NCBI GenBank assembly: GCA_040223615.1
Contig: JAVKFY010000061.1
Span: 1 to 64,000 of the forward strand
Source of the DNA: JAVKFY01 sp040223615
GTDB lineage: Bacteria; Pseudomonadota; Alphaproteobacteria; GCA-2731375
DNA: 64,000 bases
Direction: 5' to 3'
Made by a program: the position numbers and the translations under genes. Below the pieces are notes generated by a model. It ran no database searches, was not told the origin of the DNA, and saw only the letters and a program-made list of their open reading frames with translations. Below are positions 43,361 through 51,742 of this stretch, piece after piece; positions within the stretch are counted from its first letter, which is position 1, and the number at the start of each line of letters is the position of its first letter.

Positions 43361-44890
43361 CTATATCCGCCGGCCGGCGTCCTGCCAGTAGGGCTCGCGC
43401 AGCTTGCGCTTGAAGATCTTGCCGGAATCCTCGCGCGGCAGGTCGCGGGCGATCTCGATCAGCTTCGGCACCTTGTAGCCGGCGACCCGCTCGCGCAAAT
43501 ACGAGCGCACCGCCTCCAGGCCGAGGTCGGCGCCGGGTTCCGGCTCGACGTGGCAGGCCAACGACTCGCCGAACTCCTCGTCCGGGATGCCGAAGATGGC
43601 GCAATCCTTCACGCCAGGCATGCCGATCAGCACCGCTTCGATCTCGGCGGGATAGATGTTCACGCCGCCGGAGATCACCATGTCGCGACGCCGGTCGCAC
43701 AGGTAGAGATAGCCGTCGTCGTCGACGTAGCCGACATCGCCGGCGGTCACCAGGTGGTCGCGGCCGCATTCGGCGCGCGCGTCGGGCCGGTTCTGGTAAG
43801 TGAAGTCGGGATAGGCGTGCAGCCGCAGGTAGACTTCGCCGATCTCGCCGGTCGGCAGGCGTTGGCCGTCCTCGTCCAGGATCGCCACCTCGCCGCGCGG
43901 CACCGGCTTACCGACGGTACCGGGCTTGCGCAGCGCCTCCGGCGCGGTGTGATAGACCACGGCGCCGGTTTCGGTCGCGCCGTAATACTCGTTGATCACC
44001 GGCCCCCACCATTCGATCATCGCCTGCTTCACGTGCGGCGGACACGGCGCGGCCGCGTGCACCACATTGCGCAGCGACGACACGTCGTACTTCGCGCGCA
44101 CTTCCTTCGGGAGCTTCAGCAGGCGCACGAACATGGTCGGCACCATGTGGACGTGGGTGATCCGGTGCCTTTCGATCAGACGCAGCAGTTCCTCCGCGTC
44201 GAAACGCGGCATCGAGACCACCAGTCCGCCCGTGCGCGCCGCCGCCTGCGCGTAGGCACACGGCGCGGAGTGGTAGATCGGCCCGGTCAGGACGGCGCGC
44301 GTCGGCTCGCCCTCGCGCATCCCCATCACCAGCGCGGTGACGTCGGCGATCATCGCCTGATGCTCTGCATCGGCCGGATCGCGGCGCACGCCCTTGGGTC
44401 GCCCGGTGGTGCCCGAGGTGTAGATCATGGTGGAGCGCAACTGCCGGGCCGGCCCGTTCCACTCGGGCTGACCGGCGATGAAGTCCTCCCAGGCCATGGC
44501 GCCATCGGGCACCGGTTGCGCTTCGAAACCATAGGCCTCGGCGATTTCCGGCGGCGTCGGCACCACCAGCGGCGTGCAACCCGTCGGGATCGCCTCGGCG
44601 ATGTTCGGCAGCAGGTCGGCGTGCACCACGACGGCCTTGGCGCCGCAGTCGCGCAGCACGTAACCGGCCTCGTCGGCCTTGTAGTGCCAGTTCACCGGCA
44701 CCGCGTAGGCGCCCAGCGTCACCGCGCCGAACGCCGCCTCCCAGAACGGGAAGTCGTTGCGCAGGTAGATCGCCACCGCGTCGCCCTCGCCCACCCCCAG
44801 CGCTTCAAGGGCGCTGGCGGCCTGCCGCGCGTGCTGGCCGATCTCGCTCAGCGCCCGGCGGCGCGCGCCGCTGATGATCTCAGCCGTCAT
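43361..44890 (-). CDS. Acyl-CoA synthetase (AMP-forming)
   Basis: A 509-aa adenylate-forming ligase. A3-type P-loop STMIYTSGTTGRPKG, A5 NEYYGATETG, A8 GDVGYVDDDGYLYLCDRR and the A10 lysine in SGKIFKRKLR are complete. The N terminus is about 30 residues shorter than most relatives. It activates a carboxylic acid to its CoA thioester; chain type unknown. Divergent from a small DUF1330 gene and an acyl-CoA dehydrogenase, with which it may form one pathway. Confidence 0.9.
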   Translation of the reverse strand: MTAEIISGARRRALSEIGQHARQAASALEALGVGEGDAVAIYLRNDFPFWEAAFGAVTLGAYAVPVNWHYKADEAGYVLRDCGAKAVVVHADLLPNIAEAIPTGCTPLVVPTPPEIAEAYGFEAQPVPDGAMAWEDFIAGQPEWNGPARQLRSTMIYTSGTTGRPKGVRRDPADAEHQAMIADVTALVMGMREGEPTRAVLTGPIYHSAPCAYAQAAARTGGLVVSMPRFDAEELLRLIERHRITHVHMVPTMFVRLLKLPKEVRAKYDVSSLRNVVHAAAPCPPHVKQAMIEWWGPVINEYYGATETGAVVYHTAPEALRKPGTVGKPVPRGEVAILDEDGQRLPTGEIGEVYLRLHAYPDFTYQNRPDARAECGRDHLVTAGDVGYVDDDGYLYLCDRRRDMVISGGVNIYPAEIEAVLIGMPGVKDCAIFGIPDEEFGESLACHVEPEPGADLGLEAVRSYLRERVAGYKVPKLIEIARDLPREDSGKIFKRKLREPYWQDAGRRI

Positions 44891-44969
44891 GCCCGTTGGC
44901 TCTCCCAATAGATTTCTTGGCTGCGATACTAGCCTACAATGCCGGCCAGCCGTGCAAGAGGAGGACACC

Positions 44970-45260
44970 ATGCCCGCCGGATACATCATCGCCGAAGTCG
45001 ACGTGAAGAACCCCAAGGAGTACGAGGCCTACCGCGCCCAGGTACCCGCCACCGTGAAGCAGTATGGCGGCGAGTTCATCGTCCGCGGCGGCACCGTGGA
45101 AGGGCTGGAGGGCGCACCGCCCAAGGGCCGCATCGTCATCATCAAGTTCCCGAGCTTCGCGCAGGCCAAGGCCTGGCACGACTCGGCCGAGTATGCCGGC
45201 CCGAAGGCACTGCGCCAGCAGCACTCCGAGGGCCGGCTCGTGGTCGTGGAAGGCGCGTAG
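44970..45260 (+). CDS. DUF1330 family protein
   Basis: A 96-aa small dimeric alpha/beta-barrel protein: GYIIAEVDVKNPKEYEAYR at the start, GGEFIVRGG in the middle and VIIKFPSFAQAKAWHDS near the end, all typical of DUF1330. Function unproven. AGGAGG lies close to ATG 44970. The next gene starts at the base after its stop, so both are translated together. Confidence 0.87.
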   Translation: MPAGYIIAEVDVKNPKEYEAYRAQVPATVKQYGGEFIVRGGTVEGLEGAPPKGRIVIIKFPSFAQAKAWHDSAEYAGPKALRQQHSEGRLVVVEGA

Positions 45261-46412
45261 ATGTCTGACGCCATGTCGATCTACTTCGACGAAGACCTGC
45301 GGATGCTGCGCGAGACCATCCGCCGCTTCGTCGAGACCGAGGTCGTCCCCGCTGGCGAACAGTGGGAGAAGGACGGCATGGTGCCGCGCGCCACGCTGCG
45401 CGCGATGGGCGAGCTCGGCCTGCTCGGCATGCGCTATCCCGAGCAGTATGGCGGCGCGGAGCTCAACGCGCTGGCCTCGGTGGTGCTGGCCGAGGAGATC
45501 GGCCGCTCCAGCTTCGGCGGCTTCTCCGCCACCGTGCTGGTGCACACCGACATGGCCTCGCCGCATCTGGCTCGCTACGGCACCGACGAGCAGAAGCGGA
45601 AGTACCTGCCCGGCGTCTGTTCCGGCGAGATCATCACCGCCGTCGCGGTGACCGAGCCGGACGCCGGCTCCGACGTCGCCGGGTTGCGGACGAAGGCGGT
45701 GAAGGACGGCGACGACTGGGTTCTGAACGGTGCCAAGATGTTCATCACCAACGGCGTGCACGCCGACCTCTACATGGTCGCCGCGCGCACCGACCCGGAC
45801 GTCAAGGGCAGCCGCGGCATCTCCATGTTCCTGGTCGACAAGGGCACGCCGGGCCTGTCGGTGGTGAGCCAGCTCGACAAGCACGGCTGGCGCTGCTCCG
45901 ACACCGCGCAGCTCGCCTTCGACGATTGCCGGGTGCCGGCGGCCAGCGTGCTCGGCTCGGAGAATCGCGGCTTCTACCAGATTATGGACAACTTCCAGAA
46001 CGAGCGGCTGGTGCTCGGCGCCATGGCCATCGGCGAGGCCGACAAGGCGATCGAGATCACGCTGGACTACGTGCGCCAGCGCAAGGCCTTCGGTCAGACG
46101 TTGTGGCAGAAGGAGGCGATCCGCCAGCGTCTGGCCAGCCTGGCGACGCGGGTCGAGGCGGCGCGCCAGCTCACCTATCACACCGCCTGGCTCGACGCGC
46201 AGGGCCGCGAGTGCGTGAAGGAAGTCTCGATGGTCAAGGCGCTGTGCGCCGACATGGTGCAGACCGCAGTCTACGATTGCCTGCAATTCCACGGCGGCAG
46301 CGGCTACATGCGCGACACCATGATCGAGCGCATGGCCCGCGACGCCCGCATCCACCCGATCGGCGGCGGCGCCACCGAGGTCATGCTGGAGGAAGTGGCG
46401 AAGCGGCTGTAG
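45261..46412 (+). CDS. Acyl-CoA dehydrogenase
   Basis: A 383-aa FAD enzyme. FAD and substrate segments VAVTEPDAGSDVAGL and FITNGVHADLY are present. The C-terminal position of the usual YEGT Glu is Gly (IGGGATEV); instead the base is probably the Glu of FQNERLVLGA, as in isovaleryl-CoA and long-chain enzymes. The last 15 codons and the stop lie within a perfect 47-bp direct repeat that recurs 720 bp downstream, marking the edge of an inserted element. Confidence 0.92.
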   Translation: MSDAMSIYFDEDLRMLRETIRRFVETEVVPAGEQWEKDGMVPRATLRAMGELGLLGMRYPEQYGGAELNALASVVLAEEIGRSSFGGFSATVLVHTDMASPHLARYGTDEQKRKYLPGVCSGEIITAVAVTEPDAGSDVAGLRTKAVKDGDDWVLNGAKMFITNGVHADLYMVAARTDPDVKGSRGISMFLVDKGTPGLSVVSQLDKHGWRCSDTAQLAFDDCRVPAASVLGSENRGFYQIMDNFQNERLVLGAMAIGEADKAIEITLDYVRQRKAFGQTLWQKEAIRQRLASLATRVEAARQLTYHTAWLDAQGRECVKEVSMVKALCADMVQTAVYDCLQFHGGSGYMRDTMIERMARDARIHPIGGGATEVMLEEVAKRL

Positions 46413-46413
46413 G
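46367..46413. repeat. 47-bp direct repeat, left copy (attL-like)
   Basis: Identical over 47 bp to 47087-47133. It covers the 3' end and stop of the acyl-CoA dehydrogenase gene. Confidence 0.9.
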
Positions 46414-46489
46414 ATATTAATAGACTATTGCGTTGATGGAGCCGATAGATTAGATAGGCTACTTAGATGCAAAAATAGGAGCGCATCCA

Positions 46490-47059
46490 ATGAGTGGCGA
46501 AGAAATGGCCGAAACAGCCTTCCGCACCGTCCGGCAGAAGTACGGCGGTGGACAACTCTACAGTAAGAACAACCAAAAGCAGATCGTGCTTCCCAACGGC
46601 GAGGTCGCGTTGGTCAAGGTCGGAGCAAATGGGCAGTGCATGCAAATTGCAAACGGAACTGCCGCGAAGGCGCCGCTGAAGGGTGGGCTACAGAAGTTTG
46701 AGAGAGTGATAATTGCGGTTCGAGGCAAGTCAGACACTATTTGCCGCGTATATGACGTGCCCGTCGCCGAGTACATAGACCAGATGCACCGAAGCTATGA
46801 AAAGACCCTCACTAAGCATCGTAACAAGCCAAGCGAACTTCGCGTACTCAGGTTTGACGACAAGGGCTACCCGGATCAGAGGGTCGCTGATATCTGGGTC
46901 CGGTATTTGATTAGCCCGTACGACAGCCCGCCGCCCACCACCATTGGTGCTATGGAGCCCAAGAACGATCCCAAGCAGGCAATTGAAGAGGCCAAGTCGC
47001 TGGTTGCTGACGCTCTTGGTGTCTCACCAGAGCAAGTATCGATTACAGTGACCGCCTAG
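46490..47059 (+). CDS. Unknown protein carried by the inserted element
   Basis: A 189-aa soluble, charged protein with no signal or membrane segment. It starts with a helical stretch, has a basic middle (KTLTKHRNKPSELRV) and a Pro-rich turn (ISPYDSPPPTT), and ends with an acidic helix. I recognise no family. AGGAG stands before ATG 46490, and the 75 bp upstream are AT-rich and could hold its promoter. Codon use and GC differ from the flanking genes, which supports recent transfer. Confidence 0.65.
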   Translation: MSGEEMAETAFRTVRQKYGGGQLYSKNNQKQIVLPNGEVALVKVGANGQCMQIANGTAAKAPLKGGLQKFERVIIAVRGKSDTICRVYDVPVAEYIDQMHRSYEKTLTKHRNKPSELRVLRFDDKGYPDQRVADIWVRYLISPYDSPPPTTIGAMEPKNDPKQAIEEAKSLVADALGVSPEQVSITVTA

Positions 47060-47086
47060 CTAGGCGAAGTGCGCCCCCACCAATTC

Positions 47087-47133
47087 CGGCGCCACCGAGG
47101 TCATGCTGGAGGAAGTGGCGAAGCGGCTGTAGG
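47087..47133. repeat. 47-bp direct repeat, right copy (attR-like)
   Basis: Perfect copy of 46367-46413. It ends 3 bp before the stop codon of the convergent histidine kinase gene. Confidence 0.9.
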
Positions 47134-47136
47134 CGA

Positions 47137-48555
47137 TCAAGCCGCGGCGTCGGCGCTATCGCCAAACGGATCTTCGAGCGACGCGCCCGCCAGGGTGAGT
47201 TCGTGGCTGTCGTCCGTCGCCACCGGCACACGGACCGTGACGCACGTACCCTTACCGAGTTCGCTCTCCATGCTCAATGTGCCTCGATGCAGCTCAACGA
47301 TGCGCTTGCACAGCGGCAGGCCGAGGCCGATCCCGCCGTGGCGGCGCTGATACGCCGACTCGACCTGCTCGAAAGGCTGCAGCACGCGCTCGATGTCGGC
47401 CGGTGCGATGCCGCAGCCCTGATCGCGGACAGTGAGCACGAGTTCGGCCATGTCCGGCCGTTGCTGCTGCCAGCCATTGATCGCCACCGTCGCGCCAGGC
47501 GGTGAGAACTTGATCGCATTGGTCAGCAGATTGATCAGGACCTGGCGCAGCAGGCGTTCGTCGCCCACCACGATCGGCAAATCCTCGGCCAGGTCCGCAT
47601 CGAGTTCGACACCGGACTCCTTCGCCAAGGGCTTGGCAATGCGGTTCGCCCGATCGACGATGCGCTGTGGCTGGCAGAAGCCAATCGAAAGATCGAAGCG
47701 CCCGGATTCGATTTTCGCGATGTCGAGGATGTCGGCGATGATCTCAAGCAGGTGCGAACCGCTCCGCTCGATGTCCCGGCTGTATTCCAGGTACCGCGGA
47801 TTCCCGATCGGCCCCAGCGCCTCGTTGCTCATCATCTGCGAGAAGCCGATCACCGCGTTGAGCGGCGTCCGCAACTCGTGGCTCATCGTCGCCAGGAACT
47901 CCGATTTCGCCCGGTTCGCCGACTCGGCCGCATCCTTGGCCCAGCGCAGTCGCTCGATGCTGTACTCGTAGAGGTTGATGTAGGCCAACGCCATGACCGT
48001 GATGTACCCGGCGGCCGCCAGCAGCAGCACGAGATCGACCGTGTTGGAGCCGCCTTCGAACTTGTTCGGCAGTTCGATGCCCAAGGCATAGGGAACGATC
48101 AGCACGGCAAAGCCGACGGCAACGGCGACGAAACCGGTCAATCGATACCAACCGCCGACGAAGAACACGCAGATGATCGGCACGGTCAGGGCCCAGGATA
48201 AGGCCCCCGACACCGCGCCGCCGCTGTAGAACGCGACGAAGAAGATCAATGCGATGAAGTGCAGCAGGGACGCCAGTGCCACTTCTTCGTACCGGCCCGT
48301 CCACCGCAGCAGGAATGGGAAGACCAGGAACGTAAGGACACCCGCGGTCAGCCCCCAGGCGGCGAAGTTCGGATAGAGGTAGACCAGGTAGCCGGCGACG
48401 ACGCCGCCGAATGGCGGGCCGGCGACATGGCTGACCAGAAACGTCCTGATCCGCCGGCGCGATTCCTCGTTTTCCTTCAGATGCGACGGAATGAACCAGT
48501 CGAGAAAGGCCGTCACGCGTTCGACTATACGCGCATAGATCGTCAAACCCTGCAT
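47137..48555 (-). CDS. Membrane sensor histidine kinase beside the autoinducer synthase gene
   Basis: A 472-aa kinase: a short N-terminal cytosolic part, about six membrane segments (residues 42-200) with almost no extracytoplasmic loop, HisKA with phospho-acceptor His226 (LATMSHELRTPLN), and an HATPase domain (GIGLGLPLCK). No receiver is attached. A multi-helix sensor without a periplasmic domain suits a hydrophobic ligand. It is divergent from a CqsA-type synthase gene, the neighbourhood of LqsS/CqsS kinases, although its membrane part does not obviously resemble CqsS. Confidence 0.88.
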   Translation of the reverse strand: MQGLTIYARIVERVTAFLDWFIPSHLKENEESRRRIRTFLVSHVAGPPFGGVVAGYLVYLYPNFAAWGLTAGVLTFLVFPFLLRWTGRYEEVALASLLHFIALIFFVAFYSGGAVSGALSWALTVPIICVFFVGGWYRLTGFVAVAVGFAVLIVPYALGIELPNKFEGGSNTVDLVLLLAAAGYITVMALAYINLYEYSIERLRWAKDAAESANRAKSEFLATMSHELRTPLNAVIGFSQMMSNEALGPIGNPRYLEYSRDIERSGSHLLEIIADILDIAKIESGRFDLSIGFCQPQRIVDRANRIAKPLAKESGVELDADLAEDLPIVVGDERLLRQVLINLLTNAIKFSPPGATVAINGWQQQRPDMAELVLTVRDQGCGIAPADIERVLQPFEQVESAYQRRHGGIGLGLPLCKRIVELHRGTLSMESELGKGTCVTVRVPVATDDSHELTLAGASLEDPFGDSADAAA

Positions 48556-48690
48556 TCGTGGCGGCCCATGAGTTTCATACCCCGGACTAAGCCAATCAAG
48601 GTGCGGTTAATAATCCAATAACAATAGATTCTATTTTAGATTACAGCATTTACAGCGTATTTACCGGATCCGTTCACACTATTCCGACGA

Positions 48691-48713
48691 CCTGCAGTAG
48701 CAGGCAACTGCAG
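48691..48713 (+). promoter_or_regulatory. Overlapping hairpins in the leader of the cqsA-like gene
   Basis: CTGCAGT (48692-48698) pairs with ACTGCAG (48707-48713), while CCTGC (48691-48695) can instead pair with GCAGG (48700-48704). The two structures exclude each other and lie 26 nt before the start codon. Confidence 0.4.
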
Positions 48714-48738
48714 CAAGAAACGCAGTGGATGGAGTAGA

Positions 48739-49947
48739 ATGAACGCTCCGGTCGCCAAGCGCGATTCGCGGATGCCCGCGGAACTCGCCGCGCTGAACGC
48801 ACGCATCGACCGACACTTCGCGCGCTACGGCGGCGGACACATCACCTGCGGTCGACGCCCAGGCGCGAGCGACGTCCGCCTGACGACGAACGACTACCTG
48901 GCGCTCAGCCGCGATCGACGCATTCTCGAGAGCCAACTCGGCGCGCTGACGACCGCGGACGCCGAAGTCTACATGTCAGGCGTCTACGTTCAGTATCTCG
49001 ACGCGCAGCGCGAGGTCGAAAGCCGCTTCGCCAAGTTTCTTGGCAGCGAGGACGCGATCATCTGCCAGTCCGGCTTCGCGGCCAACGAAGGCCTGATCCA
49101 GTGTCTTGCCGATGCCGACACACCGGTCTTTCTCGACCTCTACGCCCACGCATCACTGTGGCAAGGCGCCCTGGTCGCCGGCGCGCCGACGCATCGATTT
49201 CGCCACAACGACCCCGCCCACCTCCAAAAGCAGGTGCAACGCTACGGACCCGGGGTCGTCGTTGTCGATGCGATCTACAGTACCAGCGGCGATACGTGCG
49301 CCTTGCATGAAATGGTCGATGTCTGCGAGGAGCACGGCTGCACGCTTGTCGTCGACGAATCGCACTCGATGGCGGTGATCGGCGAGACCGGTCAGGGCCT
49401 GGTCAATCTGCTGGGCCTGACCGATCGTGTTCCCTATCGCACGTTCAGCCTGTCCAAGGGCTTCGTCGGACGCGGCGGCGTGATCGCCGCCTCGTCGCGC
49501 TTCATCGAGTACTTCCGCTACGAGTCACGCCCCGCCGTATTCAGCTCGGTCGTGCTGCCGTGGGAGATTGCGCGCTTCGATCGGACGCTCGAGGTCGTCC
49601 AGGCCGAGGGTAGGCGACGGCAACGTCTGAGCACTCTGTCGGCGCACCTGCGCGACGGCTTGCGGAACGCCGGCTATAAAATCGGCGCCGCCGACAGCCA
49701 GATCATCCCCCTTGTGGCCGGCCCCGAGGAGCGCACCGTGCAGTTGCGCGACGCGCTGGAGAGCCGCGGCATCTTCGGTTCGGTCTTCTCCGCACCGGCG
49801 ACACCGCGCCATCGATCGCTCGTCCGCCTGTGCGTCAACGCCGGTCTGGCCGACGCCGACATCGAGCGCGTGATCGCTGTCTGCCGCGAGATCCGCAACG
49901 TGCTGCGACCCGACAAGTGGCCGACGCTCACCAAGGCGAGGACCTAG
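48739..49947 (+). CDS. cqsA: CqsA/LqsA-type alpha-hydroxyketone autoinducer synthase
   Basis: A 402-aa PLP enzyme of the alpha-oxoamine synthase family. Lys240 in FSLSKGFVGRGG should hold PLP. Segments match the CqsA subgroup rather than KBL, BioF or ALAS: CQSGFAANEGLIQ, DLYAHASLWQGA, RYGPGVVVVDAIYST, VDESHSMAVIG, RPAVFSSVVLPWE and SRGIFGSVFSAPAT all have direct counterparts in Vibrio CqsA as I recall it. CqsA joins an acyl-CoA to an amino-acid-derived donor to make CAI-1-type signals. GGATGGAG precedes ATG 48739. Divergent from a membrane histidine kinase, the expected receptor. Confidence 0.88.
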   Translation: MNAPVAKRDSRMPAELAALNARIDRHFARYGGGHITCGRRPGASDVRLTTNDYLALSRDRRILESQLGALTTADAEVYMSGVYVQYLDAQREVESRFAKFLGSEDAIICQSGFAANEGLIQCLADADTPVFLDLYAHASLWQGALVAGAPTHRFRHNDPAHLQKQVQRYGPGVVVVDAIYSTSGDTCALHEMVDVCEEHGCTLVVDESHSMAVIGETGQGLVNLLGLTDRVPYRTFSLSKGFVGRGGVIAASSRFIEYFRYESRPAVFSSVVLPWEIARFDRTLEVVQAEGRRRQRLSTLSAHLRDGLRNAGYKIGAADSQIIPLVAGPEERTVQLRDALESRGIFGSVFSAPATPRHRSLVRLCVNAGLADADIERVIAVCREIRNVLRPDKWPTLTKART

Positions 49948-49948
49948 T

Positions 49949-50767
49949 TCACCCGCCGCGGCGCCGGCCGATCGCGATCAGGTAGTCGCGCTTGATGTGC
50001 AGGCCGGCCGCGCAGGCGTAGTGGCGGTGGTAGTCGTCCACCGCGGCCTTGAAGGCGGCCCGGTCCGGCTCGTCGAGCGCCGCGGTGACCGCGCGCACCG
50101 GCCCGAAGCCGCGCTGGTACCAGTCCCAGATGTCGTCGACACCGTCGTAATAGGCATGGTTCACGCCGGTCTCGAAGGTCAGCTCGAACCCATCGCCCAG
50201 CAACGCCCGGGCGGCATCCGGTTCGCCCCAGTTCATCGGCGAGGCGGCCGGCGGCGGCGCGTCGCTGAACCGGCCGATGACTCCGAAGAACTCGGCCACC
50301 GCGCCACCCGGCACCCAGGCCGCGAGCACCAGCCGGCCGCCGGGCTTGCACACCCGCGCCAGCTCGGCGGCGGCGCAGGTCTGGTCGGCGGCGAACATCA
50401 CCCCGAAGGTCGAGATCACCCGGTCGAAGCTGGCGTCCTCGAACGGCAGCGCCTCGGCATCGCCGCGCCGGAACGCGATCGGTGGCGCGACATGCGACGA
50501 CAATGTCTTGGCGGCGCCGAGCAGTTCGGTCGAGATGTCGACGCCGGTCACCGCCGCGCCATAGCGGGCGACGTTGCGCGCCGACCAGCCGGTGCCGGTG
50601 GCGACGTCGAGGACCTTCTCGCCCGGCTTGGCGTTGAGCCGCTGGGCGGCGTGGCCAAGCGCGTCGGCGATGGCGAAGCTGACATCGTCGTAGTCAACGC
50701 CGACCAGGCCCCACATCGTGGCAGCAGCCTCGTGGTGCGGCTGGATGGTATCGCCGTGTGCGTTCAT
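49949..50767 (-). CDS. Class I SAM-dependent methyltransferase
   Basis: A 272-aa cytosolic enzyme. SAM motif I VLDVATGTGWSARN, motif II VTGVDIS, and the GDAEALPFEDASFD post-II block are of the UbiE/Methyltransf_11 group. The substrate is unknown. GGGAGAG precedes ATG 50767. Its stop faces that of the cqsA-like gene; divergent from an HxlR regulator that may control it. Confidence 0.88.
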   Translation of the reverse strand: MNAHGDTIQPHHEAAATMWGLVGVDYDDVSFAIADALGHAAQRLNAKPGEKVLDVATGTGWSARNVARYGAAVTGVDISTELLGAAKTLSSHVAPPIAFRRGDAEALPFEDASFDRVISTFGVMFAADQTCAAAELARVCKPGGRLVLAAWVPGGAVAEFFGVIGRFSDAPPPAASPMNWGEPDAARALLGDGFELTFETGVNHAYYDGVDDIWDWYQRGFGPVRAVTAALDEPDRAAFKAAVDDYHRHYACAAGLHIKRDYLIAIGRRRGG

Positions 50768-50898
50768 CTCGCTCTCCCGTGATGGCAATCGATGTCACGA
50801 CGGCACCACGCGCCCGGCCCGCGAAACAGTCCACGATGTGTAGTATTCGCGCCTGTCCGACGCGGCTACCGTCGGCTCGTCAACCAGGGAGGTCGCCG

Positions 50899-51588
50899 AT
50901 GAAAAGCTATGGCCAGTTCTGCCCGGTCGCCAAGGCCGCGGAAGTGTTCTGCGAGCGCTGGACGCCGCTGATCTTGCGCGACCTTGCCGGCGGCAGCACC
51001 CGGTTTTCCGAGTTGCAGCGCGGCGTGCCGCTATGCTCGCCGACCCTGCTGTCGCGCCGCCTGAAGCAGCTTGAGGCGGAGAACATCGTCGAGCGGCGGC
51101 GCTCGACGAGCGGCAACGCCTGGACCTATCACCTGACACCGGCCGGCGAGGAGTTCGCGCCATTGATCCTCGCGCTCGGCGTCTGGGGCCAGCGCTGGAC
51201 CCGGCGCGACCTGGAGCCGCACGAGATGGACTTGGGCCTGCTGGTCTGGGCCTTCGAGAAGGACGCGCACCCCGACGCCTTCGGCGGCCGCCGCTGCATC
51301 GTCCAGGTCACCTTCACCGACCAGCCGACGCACAAGCGCAATTGGTGGTACCTGAACAAGGACGGCGCCTGCGAGCTGTGCATCGAGCCGCCGGACGACG
51401 ACATCGAGCTGCACGTGCAAGCCGACCTCGCCACGCTGATCCACATCTGGCGCGGCGACCTCACCGTCGGCCAGGCGCTGAAAGCGGAGCGCCTGGAGCT
51501 CGACGGCGCCGGCTGGGCCCGGCGCGCCTTCCCCAGGTGGCTCGGCATCGCCGCCATCGCCGACGTGAAGCCGGCGCGGGCGGCGTGA
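50899..51588 (+). CDS. HxlR family transcriptional regulator
   Basis: A 229-aa regulator: an N-terminal winged helix (CPVAKAAEVFCERWTPLILR, then SPTLLSRRLKQLE) typical of HxlR, with the conserved Cys near the start, and a C-terminal domain of about 110 residues resembling SCP2-type sterol-carrier folds (LHVQADLATLIHIWRGDLTV). It might bind a lipophilic ligand there. GGGAGG precedes ATG 50899. Divergent from the methyltransferase gene. Confidence 0.88.
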   Translation: MKSYGQFCPVAKAAEVFCERWTPLILRDLAGGSTRFSELQRGVPLCSPTLLSRRLKQLEAENIVERRRSTSGNAWTYHLTPAGEEFAPLILALGVWGQRWTRRDLEPHEMDLGLLVWAFEKDAHPDAFGGRRCIVQVTFTDQPTHKRNWWYLNKDGACELCIEPPDDDIELHVQADLATLIHIWRGDLTVGQALKAERLELDGAGWARRAFPRWLGIAAIADVKPARAA

Positions 51589-51616
51589 AACACGTCATGT
51601 CTACGCAGAACCGATC

Positions 51617-51709
51617 GTCATCCCGGCCGTAGCGCAGCGGAGAGCCGGGATCAACGGCGCGCAACTCGAAGGCTGCTGACCATTGATCCCGGGTCAAGCC
51701 CGGGATGAC
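51617..51709. repeat. REP-like palindromic repeat, copy 3
   Basis: Begins GTCATCCCGG (51617) and ends CCCGGGATGAC (51709), with internal GAGCCGGGATCAACG against ATTGATCCCGG. Closely related to the copy at 34241; lies between convergent genes. Confidence 0.8.
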
Positions 51710-51742
51710 GACGTTTGCTGGTCTGTTCCCAATCGAACGGCC

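Larger units (their letters stand above)
46367..47133. mobile_element. Putative small integrated element in the 3' end of an acyl-CoA dehydrogenase gene
   Basis: A 673-bp insert (46414-47086) lies between perfect 47-bp direct repeats. Its base composition is visibly lower in GC than its neighbours, and it contains one gene of unknown function but no integrase. The repeats carry the end of the host gene, so its coding sequence stays intact. Without the insert, the dehydrogenase and the histidine kinase gene would face each other with only 3 bp from repeat end to stop codon. Site-specific integration, perhaps served in trans, or a remnant of a larger island, fits best. Confidence 0.55.
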
